Below, in pieces: positions 1 to 4,458 of a stretch of DNA of 5,505 nt. Both the position numbers and the translations under genes were made by a program. Source of the stretch: an uncultured Mollicutes bacterium (GTDB lineage Bacteria > Bacillota_I > Bacilli_A > UBA3375); NCBI GenBank assembly GCA_947313935.1, contig CAMZNW010000048.1, positions 1 through 5,505 on the forward strand, read 5' to 3'. Every line of letters begins with the position of its first letter. The stretch's first letter is position 1. The notes below the pieces were generated by a model. It ran no database searches and had not been told where the DNA came from. It saw only the letters and a list, made by a program, of their open reading frames with translations.

Positions 1-201
1 CTTAGAAGATAACTTACCAACTTTTGTCGTTGAAGTATGCGTATACTTTGTATTCCAATAATTTGAATATGCATTATTATTTACAGTTATTCCATAACTC
101 CAAGTACTATTTTGATCTGGATGATATACTGTTGCTGAAATTGTTACAATTGGTAACATTACTAAAATCATTGCTACTAAAATTCTCATATTATTTTTCA
201 T
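1..201 (-). CDS. Lactococcin 972-family bacteriocin precursor, 3' end cut by window edge
   Basis: The first 67 codons are visible and the reading frame runs off the left edge. The product is a secreted peptide. Residues 1-6 are a charged start (MKNNMR), residues 7-21 a hydrophobic core, and I-S-A at 21-23 fits a signal peptidase I site before T24. The mature part has the lactococcin 972 pattern: TWSYG at 33-37, then AYSNY at 44-48, then K-Y-T-H-T at 52-56. This resembles TW-x-G...AYSNY...K-TH in lactococcin 972, a peptide known to inhibit septum formation by binding lipid II. The start is ATG at 201, behind AAAGGAG about five bases upstream. The family is usually 90-110 residues, so 25-40 residues should lie outside the window. 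A broken ABC ATPase lies upstream on the same strand. The family call rests on motif memory, not a search; activity is unknown. Confidence 0.8.
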   Translation of the reverse strand, partial: MKNNMRILVAMILVMLPIVTISATVYHPDQNSTWSYGITVNNNAYSNYWNTKYTHTSTTKVGKLSSK

Positions 202-226
202 TTTTCTCCTTTTTTTATTAAATTTT

Positions 227-242
227 TACGTACGCGTATGTA
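227..242 (-). promoter_or_regulatory. Imperfect 16-bp palindrome in the bacteriocin 5' leader, possible operator
   Basis: The site reads TACGTACGCGTATGTA. It equals its own reverse complement except at positions 4 and 13, around a perfect TACGCGTA centre. It is one of the few GC-containing spots in the region. It lies between the predicted bacteriocin start of transcription (near 258) and the ribosome site (204-210). Such a position would suit a repressor site or a small RNA hairpin. No regulator is encoded nearby, so the role is inferred. Confidence 0.3.
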
Positions 243-264
243 ATAAATATCATGATACTTTTTT

Positions 265-273
265 AGTATATCA
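265..273 (-). promoter_or_regulatory. Extended -10 promoter for the bacteriocin gene
   Basis: On the minus strand this reads TGATATACT, a TGn extended -10 with hexamer TATACT. Transcription would start near 258, giving a leader of about 57 nt before the ATG at 201. The -35 position (288-293, CCTACA) is a poor match, as often seen with extended -10 promoters. The heptamer ATATCAT occurs on the plus strand at 247-253 and 268-274, 21 bp apart, flanking the start region. Confidence 0.45.
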
Positions 274-452
274 TATTTATAAAAAAATGTAGGATTTTTA
301 TTATTTATTGTATTATTTTAAAGTGATAGAAGATATATATTACTTTTACAGGATATATTTCATTATATTATATATAAATTTTACTAAAAGTAACTTTTTT
401 AAAAAAAGAAAACCCATAAGAGACTTCATTTATATTTATCCTTATAAATTTA

Positions 453-1016
453 TTATTCTACTACATTTCTCACTAACTCATGATCATACTTTACCATAAT
501 AATAGTTTTACCTTGTTCATTTAACCACAATAATAAATTAAATATTATCCATTTATTTACCATTCAATTATTACTTCTTTATTTTCTTTATTCTTTTTGT
601 AATCTAAGAAAAATTATTCATTTAATGTTATCTTCCTCCTAAAATGAATTTTATTAATAATTCTAATGATGATTTACTACAATTATTTTCTCTTGAAATA
701 TAAGTTATTGATTAATCAAATTTTATGATTTTTTCATTTGTTTTTATATATTGGAATATCTTCTTCAACCTTCTTATCATCAATATATCCTAAAGCATAT
801 AAAATAAAACAACAATTAAATTGAATTATTTTATTGATTTCTAGTCATTATTATTTTTATAATATCATTCAATTAACTATATAATAATAATTTTATTATT
901 TAAGTTTTTTTATTTGGTAATAAATCTTTATTCACTTTCTAACACCTCACGTTTTATAATACAATAACTTAATATATCTTAAATAATATATAAATTATTA
1001 GATGTATTATTTCCTA
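453..1016 (-). pseudogene. Decayed ABC-transporter ATPase, bacteriocin-export type
   Basis: Read on the minus strand, fragments of an ABC ATPase appear in the right order but in different frames and broken by stops. About 1012-980 gives a degraded Walker A (I-G-N-N-T-S-N-N-L). Positions 841-734 give FILYALGYIDDKKVEEDI, resembling the Q-loop stretch FQNYALIDDKTVEEN of these ATPases. Positions 642-626 give L-G-G-R before stops, a remnant of LSGGEQQR. Positions 607-557 give LDYKKNKENKEVIIEW and a stop, like the D-loop and the helix after it. Positions 563-453 give LNEQGKTIIMVKYDHELV, where functional enzymes have TIIMVTHD, so the switch histidine is replaced by tyrosine. Walker B cannot be found between signature and D-loop, which implies a deletion. 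The spacing (about 188 codons from Walker A to the stop) matches a normal ATPase of about 210 residues. Position next to the bacteriocin suggests it once served its export or immunity. The C-terminal match is strong; the Walker A match is weak. Confidence 0.65.
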
Positions 1017-1103
1017 TAAAAGTAGAATTATATTCTTAAGTACATAAAATATAATAAATTTAGCTATGATTATCTATAAATTTAAATTATCCCGTTGAAT
1101 TAA

Positions 1104-1112
1104 TGTTATACT
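1104..1112 (+). promoter_or_regulatory. Extended -10 promoter for the permease leader
   Basis: TGTTATACT is a TGn extended -10 with hexamer TATACT at 1107-1112; the identical nine bases form the guaA promoter at 4328-4336. Transcription would start at about 1119, exactly where the outer helix of the leader RNA begins. No good -35 hexamer lies 16-18 bp upstream (the stretch is AT-only, near 1083-1090). Confidence 0.55.
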
Positions 1113-1119
1113 ATTAATA

Positions 1120-1231
1120 AGTTGAGTTTTTTACCTTTATACGTGAACTAAGGCCGAAAGTATTGATCGTATAATTATGTAAATTAAATATTGTGAAGCT
1201 GCCTTAACAATATGCTTATTTAAATTCAACT
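1120..1231 (+). ncRNA. Candidate structured cis-regulatory leader RNA (three-way junction with complementary loops)
   Basis: Three hairpin-forming pairs nest like a three-way junction. P1 pairs 1120-1129 with 1222-1231 (10 bp, one G-U). P2 pairs 1137-1143 with 1168-1174 (TTATACG/CGTATAA, 7 bp). P3 pairs 1188-1193 with 1208-1213 (ATATTG/CAATAT, 6 bp). The P2 loop contains TAAGGC (1149-1154) and the P3 loop contains its exact complement GCCTTA (1201-1206), so the loops could kiss as in purine riboswitches. The P2 loop may close further through ACT/AGT (1147-1149 with 1159-1161), presenting AAGGCCGAA. The RNA starts at the predicted transcription start and is followed at once by a terminator hairpin and the permease gene, the usual riboswitch arrangement. 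It lacks the core bases of purine, lysine, glycine, SAM, preQ1 and T-box leaders as I know them. The pairings are read directly; function and ligand are inferred, and AT-only helices can arise by chance. Confidence 0.5.
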
Positions 1232-1257
1232 AAGTAGAGGTGTAAATCTCTATTTTT
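1232..1257 (+). terminator. Premature intrinsic terminator (attenuator) before the permease
   Basis: The core stem pairs TAGAGGT (1235-1241) with ATCTCTA (1246-1252) around a GTAA loop, with one G-U pair; 1232-1234 can extend it by pairing into the T run. TTTTT follows at 1253-1257. It lies directly behind the P1 helix of the leader RNA and ends about 11 bases before the ribosome site. It is therefore inside the transcription unit of the permease, which fits transcriptional attenuation better than an end of an upstream gene. A short possible antiterminator is 1130-1136 (TTTACCT) with AGG..TAAA at 1238-1246. Confidence 0.55.
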
Positions 1258-1278
1258 CTACATTAAAAAGGAGTTTTT

Positions 1279-2841
1279 ATGAAAAAACAGTTATCTAGTA
1301 CTACCTTAGCATTACTTTTATTTACTGCAATATTTGGAATGACAAATATTCCATCAAACTACGCTAAATTAGGTAATTCATCCATTACATGGTTTATTAT
1401 TTTAGCGATTTATTTTATCCCTTTAGCTTTAATTATCGCTGAACTTAGTAGTTATAATGCCAATTCAAATGCAGGAATGAACAGTTGGATTAAAACGGGT
1501 ATTAATGAAAAATGGGCTTTTTTAGGTTCGTGGGCTTATTTTGTTGCCAATGTATTTTATATTCCAATGGTTGCAAGTCGTGTTCCAATTACTTTATCAT
1601 GGATGTTTGCTAATTTTGATTCTTTAAATGAAGTTGTTGTAAATCATGGAGATGTCCCTGGTGTATTAACAGCAACTCAAAATCAAGAATTTTTCTTGTT
1701 TTTATCTTTTTTAACAGTTATTATAGCTATTATTATTGGAATATATTTCGAAAAAATTTTTGAAAAAATTGGTAAAGTTATTGGTTATATTACAATAATA
1801 ACTACACTTATTTTTATATTCTTAGCAATTGGTACTATATTCTTATCTGATCATCATATTGCTAATCCAATTACTTTATCAAACCTTAAACCAACTCTAT
1901 CAATTGCTTCATTATCAACATTTGCTTGGATTTTATTTGCTATCTCAGGAATTGAAACTGTCGGAAATTATGTCGGACGAATGAATACTAAAAACAAGAG
2001 CTTACCACATGGAATTATCTTAGCTGCAATTTTAGTTTCTGTTGGATATATCTTAGGTTTTATTGCTATGACATTTATTTTAACTCCTGAACAAGTTCCA
2101 ACTAATGCAATTGAAAACTATACACCAATTATGTTTGCAGCAGTTGGTTCGTTTTATGGTTTTGGTCCAATATTTTTAAAAATTATTATGTTTTTATTTA
2201 CTTTAATAAACTTAACTGCAGTAGTACTCTGGTTAGTATCAACTGTTAGTGTATTGTTTGATGATTTCCCAAGTGGAATTTTACCAGATAAATTGATTAA
2301 TAAAAAAGTTAATAACATTCCTTTATTTGGAATTTTAATGACCGGTATAATGATTTTATTCTTTTTAATTATATCTAATTCAAGTAGTACTGCTAATATT
2401 TATTTAAGTTTATACAACATGACTACAATGGCTATTTTATTACCATATGTCCTTATTATTATTTCTTATATAGGCTTTAAACGTAAAAATATTTCTACTA
2501 CTTACCAAATGACAAAAAATAATACACAAGCTTACTTAATTGCCTTATTCATTTTAATAATTACTATTTTTGCAATAATTTTTAGTAGTTATGATTTAAC
2601 TATTACTGATTTACAAGAACGTTTAATTTGGCTTAAAGTATCAGCAGGTGGTTTAATCTTCTTTTTATTAATTGGTTATGCTATTTATTTATTCAAAACA
2701 TATAAAAATATTGGCTTAAGTTTATTATTATTTTTATTTATTAGTGCTGGATATTTATTTGCCCATTTCTTTTATTTTATTGCACTAATTATTATTTTTA
2801 TTTATTTTATTACATCTTTATTACAAAAGAAACATATTTAA
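1279..2841 (+). CDS. Amino-acid permease, APC superfamily, YjeM/GadC-like
   Basis: This 520-residue membrane protein is a probable amino-acid transporter or exchanger. The first helix carries FTAIFGMTNIPSNYAKLG (15-32), matching the YjeM pattern of FTSVFGFAN.PS near the unwound substrate-binding part of TM1. It is followed by FIPLALIIAELSS (46-58), also family-typical. LSTFAWILFAISGIETVGNY (212-231) is the TM6 segment with the GIE(A/T)VG signature. About twelve hydrophobic segments run to residue 472. A further hydrophobic tail (478-515) predicts one or two more helices, where GadC has a soluble plug and YjeM ends. The start is ATG with AAAAAGGAG at 1265-1273, five bases upstream. It stands alone behind its own promoter, structured leader and attenuator, and ends at a strong terminator. 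The fold and family are clear. Glutamate/GABA-type substrates are only a family-based guess. Confidence 0.85.
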   Translation: MKKQLSSTTLALLLFTAIFGMTNIPSNYAKLGNSSITWFIILAIYFIPLALIIAELSSYNANSNAGMNSWIKTGINEKWAFLGSWAYFVANVFYIPMVASRVPITLSWMFANFDSLNEVVVNHGDVPGVLTATQNQEFFLFLSFLTVIIAIIIGIYFEKIFEKIGKVIGYITIITTLIFIFLAIGTIFLSDHHIANPITLSNLKPTLSIASLSTFAWILFAISGIETVGNYVGRMNTKNKSLPHGIILAAILVSVGYILGFIAMTFILTPEQVPTNAIENYTPIMFAAVGSFYGFGPIFLKIIMFLFTLINLTAVVLWLVSTVSVLFDDFPSGILPDKLINKKVNNIPLFGILMTGIMILFFLIISNSSSTANIYLSLYNMTTMAILLPYVLIIISYIGFKRKNISTTYQMTKNNTQAYLIALFILIITIFAIIFSSYDLTITDLQERLIWLKVSAGGLIFFLLIGYAIYLFKTYKNIGLSLLLFLFISAGYLFAHFFYFIALIIIFIYFITSLLQKKHI

Positions 2842-2845
2842 TTAT

Positions 2846-2885
2846 AAAAAAGATAAATTATCTATATGAATAATTTATCTTTTTT
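2846..2885. terminator. Bidirectional intrinsic terminator between convergent genes
   Basis: AAAAAAGATAAATTA (2846-2860) pairs perfectly with TAATTTATCTTTTTT (2871-2885) around a 10-nt loop, giving a 15-bp stem. A T run follows on the plus strand, and the A run at 2846-2851 is a T run on the minus strand. It begins five bases after the permease stop and ends two bases before the stop codon of the facing transporter gene, so it can end both transcripts. The stem has only two G-C pairs. Confidence 0.85.
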
Positions 2886-2887
2886 TA

Positions 2888-3766
2888 TTAACCCCAAAGT
2901 ATTTCAATAATAGAGTGATCATATTTACTATTAATTAAATTATAAATATCTTTATTTTCTTTAGTGATATCGTTATTATTCAATTCACATATAACAGTAA
3001 TTCGATAATTTTCTCCCACTTTTTCAAAATGACATGATTTAAAATTCACCTCATTAATTTCCTTTTGTAGTACTTCAACTAAACTCAATTCTTTATCAAT
3101 ATAAATATCTTTTTTAATCATTATATTAATAATCTCTATTAACTCTTTTACAAGGACCCATAATAAATATAAAGATATTAATAATAATACTAGCTCATCT
3201 GCAATATCAGAAATAAAAGTTATTTTAGAAAAAATAGTTATTCCAAGAAAAATACTTAATGTTAATAGTCCATCAACTATTGCTGACAAATACTCTTCCT
3301 TCATTAAAAAGGAATCATTAATAGTATTTTTACCATATCGATACAAAAAAATTGAACTACTCTTTACAAATAACATTAAACCATAATACATATAACTATA
3401 CTTTAAAATTAATACATCTGGTTTAACATCAAAATTATAATACATTATAATATTTTTTGTCGCACTTAAAGAACTATATAATACTAACATCAATAAACTA
3501 AAAATCTTTAATAATGTAAAAATATTCCCTAATTCATATTGCCCAAATGGATATTTATTAGATGGTTTATGCAATGATGTATTATTAACAACTATTCCTA
3601 TTATTACTGTAACAAAAATAAATAAAGAAAATATTCCATCAAATTTTATTGCCCCAGAATTAGATAAACTTCCTAAAACAATTCCACTTATTGCCATTAT
3701 TATTAAAAATATTAAATTAATCTTTAATATTTTATTTTCAAACTTTATCTTTTCTTTATATATCAT
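2888..3766 (-). CDS. Cation diffusion facilitator (CDF)-like transporter, COG3965-type
   Basis: A 292-residue inner-membrane protein with six hydrophobic segments and a soluble C-terminal domain of about 70 residues, the CDF plan. These proteins usually export divalent metals (Zn, Co, Mn, Fe) against protons. Counting from the ATG at 3766, TM2 has the FDGIFSL motif with Asp43. The following cytoplasmic loop has KPSNKYPFGQYEL (67-79), the P..(R/K)(Y/F)PFG signature of the COG3965 branch. TM5 has SAIVDGLLTL with Asp165. The second ligands expected in YiiP-like members are absent: Ser47 replaces the second TM2 Asp and Ser161 replaces the TM5 His. An in-frame TTG at 3781 is the longer possible start. 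I prefer ATG 3766 because TTGGAG at 3781-3776 then acts as its ribosome site, nine bases upstream, while nothing resembling one precedes the TTG. It is monocistronic, convergent with the permease. Substrate is uncertain. Confidence 0.8.
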   Translation of the reverse strand: MIYKEKIKFENKILKINLIFLIIMAISGIVLGSLSNSGAIKFDGIFSLFIFVTVIIGIVVNNTSLHKPSNKYPFGQYELGNIFTLLKIFSLLMLVLYSSLSATKNIIMYYNFDVKPDVLILKYSYMYYGLMLFVKSSSIFLYRYGKNTINDSFLMKEEYLSAIVDGLLTLSIFLGITIFSKITFISDIADELVLLLISLYLLWVLVKELIEIINIMIKKDIYIDKELSLVEVLQKEINEVNFKSCHFEKVGENYRITVICELNNNDITKENKDIYNLINSKYDHSIIEILWG

Positions 3767-3801
3767 TTTTTTATTCTCCAATTTTATTATTTATATACTA
3801 T

Positions 3802-3810
3802 ATTTTAGCA
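3802..3810 (-). promoter_or_regulatory. Extended -10 promoter for the CDF-like gene
   Basis: On the minus strand this reads TGCTAAAAT, a TGn extended -10. Transcription would start near 3795, about 30 nt before the ATG at 3766, leaving room for the TTGGAG ribosome site. The -35 region is weak (TTACTT on the minus strand, about 15 bp upstream). Confidence 0.4.
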
Positions 3811-4308
3811 TAATTTTTTAAAAAGTAATTTATTATGTAATAATACATACATTAAAACACATTTTTGTCATTTTTTAATAAATTATTTTTATTTAAATAT
3901 TTTATTAAATAAAAGTTGCATTCTTTTTATTTTTGGTAATAATATATTATTAGAAATATATATATAGTAAATACTATTTTGTGAGTTCCTTTTTCATATT
4001 AAATAAATAATTATAAAAAAATTAAAAAATATATATTATAATTTGTATTCTTTGTCATTTCAAGCTTTTTGGAGACATAATATAAACTATTATATGATAA
4101 TAATAAAAACTTTATTAAATCTACCTAATTTAAATACTATTCTAATTTTAAACCAATTAAATTTAAAAATAGCTTATCAACTTCTTTATTAAAATAATTT
4201 AATTTATAAATATTATTGAATGTTAATTTAGTAGTATATCTATTACTCTAAGTAAGATAAACTATATAACATTATTAAATTTAATAATACTTCATTTTTA
4301 AAAAATAT
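3811..4308. other. AT-rich intergenic stretch without a supported gene
   Basis: This divergent intergenic region between the CDF-like gene and the guaA promoter is almost pure A+T. It holds several AT-only inverted repeats: 3887-3896 with 3905-3914 (10 bp, 8-nt loop), a perfect 16-bp palindrome at 3937-3952, and 4009-4016 with 4036-4043. None has a GC core and T tail that would make a convincing terminator. Short open stretches occur on both strands (4094-4192 plus; about 4240-4130 minus, ending ...NKEVDKLFLNLIGLKLE), but neither has a well-placed ribosome site or a recognisable domain. It may be decayed coding DNA or spacer. Confidence 0.5.
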
Positions 4309-4336
4309 TTGCTTTTAATTGTGTTTGTGTTATACT
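4309..4336 (+). promoter_or_regulatory. guaA promoter
   Basis: TTGCTT at 4309-4314 serves as -35, then a 16-bp spacer, then TATACT at 4331-4336 with TGT before it (extended -10). The predicted start of transcription is near 4343, about five bases before the P1 helix of the riboswitch. It is the best-formed promoter in the window. Confidence 0.7.
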
Positions 4337-4347
4337 TAATGAAATTT

Positions 4348-4412
4348 ATCATATAGTACTAAATAATGGTTTGTACCTCTCTACCTTGACCTTAATATCT
4401 CAAGACTATGAT
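4348..4412 (+). promoter_or_regulatory. Guanine-class purine riboswitch aptamer
   Basis: The 65-nt element has the purine aptamer layout. P1 is ATCATA (4348-4353) with TATGAT (4407-4412). P2 is GTAC.AAA/TTTGTAC (4356-4363 with 4370-4376, one bulged U). The P2 loop is TAATGG. J2/3 is TCTCTACC (4378-4385), like the conserved TTTCTACC. P3 is CTTGA (4385-4389) with TCAAG (4400-4404), and its loop CCTTAATA is close to the usual CCGTAAAT. The loop-loop contact GG (4368-4369) with CC (4390-4391) is conserved. J3/1 reads ACT, so the ligand-pairing base equivalent to position 74 is C (4406), which selects guanine or hypoxanthine over adenine. The element lies upstream of GMP synthase, so ligand binding would be expected to lower guaA expression when guanine is plentiful. 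Confidence 0.93.
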
Positions 4413-4458
4413 TATAATGTTTTATATTATAATGATAAATTTTACGTAAAGGAGTATT
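4407..4458 (+). promoter_or_regulatory. Riboswitch expression platform and guaA ribosome site
   Basis: Two structures compete with the aptamer. The P1 3' strand can join a hairpin of 4407-4418 with 4426-4437 (12 positions, one G-G mismatch). ATGATAAATT (4432-4441) is also complementary to AATTTATCAT (4343-4352), which includes most of the P1 5' strand, so it mimics the P1 3' strand. No GC stem with a real T tract follows, so a classical terminator is not evident. The palindrome TTTACGTAAA (4441-4450) runs into AAAGGAG (4448-4454), four bases before the ATG. This favours control of translation start or a weak terminator. The switching order is inferred. Confidence 0.5.

Noticed and set aside
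24..221. Plus-strand open frame of 65 codons
   Set aside because: It is antisense to the bacteriocin gene, has no ribosome site, and its leucine/tyrosine-rich product is the shadow of the minus-strand frame.
346..429. Minus-strand 27-codon frame beginning MKSLMGFLFLKK, behind AAGGAT and 24 bases after the ATPase stop
   Set aside because: It could be the stub of a lost membrane protein, but it is too short and low in complexity to separate from chance.
308..499. Plus-strand open frame of 63 codons
   Set aside because: It runs antisense across the end of the ATPase pseudogene and the spacer, without a ribosome site or a recognisable domain.
1120..1260. T-box, lysine, glycine, SAM or purine leader before the permease
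   Set aside because: No T-box AGGGTGGNACCGCG, no lysine AGAGGTGC at the 5' side, no purine TTTCTACC junction, and no other core I could match by eye.
1235..1270. Resemblance of the TAGAGGT...CTCTA...AAAAAGGAG segment to a preQ1-I riboswitch
   Set aside because: The conserved C residues of the loop and the A-rich tail pairing are missing; a terminator hairpin explains it better.
3887..3952. AT-only inverted repeats as terminator or origin
   Set aside because: No GC core, no defined T tract and no repeated boxes; in DNA this AT-rich such repeats are expected by chance.
4094..4192. Plus-strand 32-codon frame upstream of guaA
   Set aside because: The nearest GGAG (4071) is about 20 bases away, the composition is that of AT-rich spacer, and it lies before the guaA promoter.
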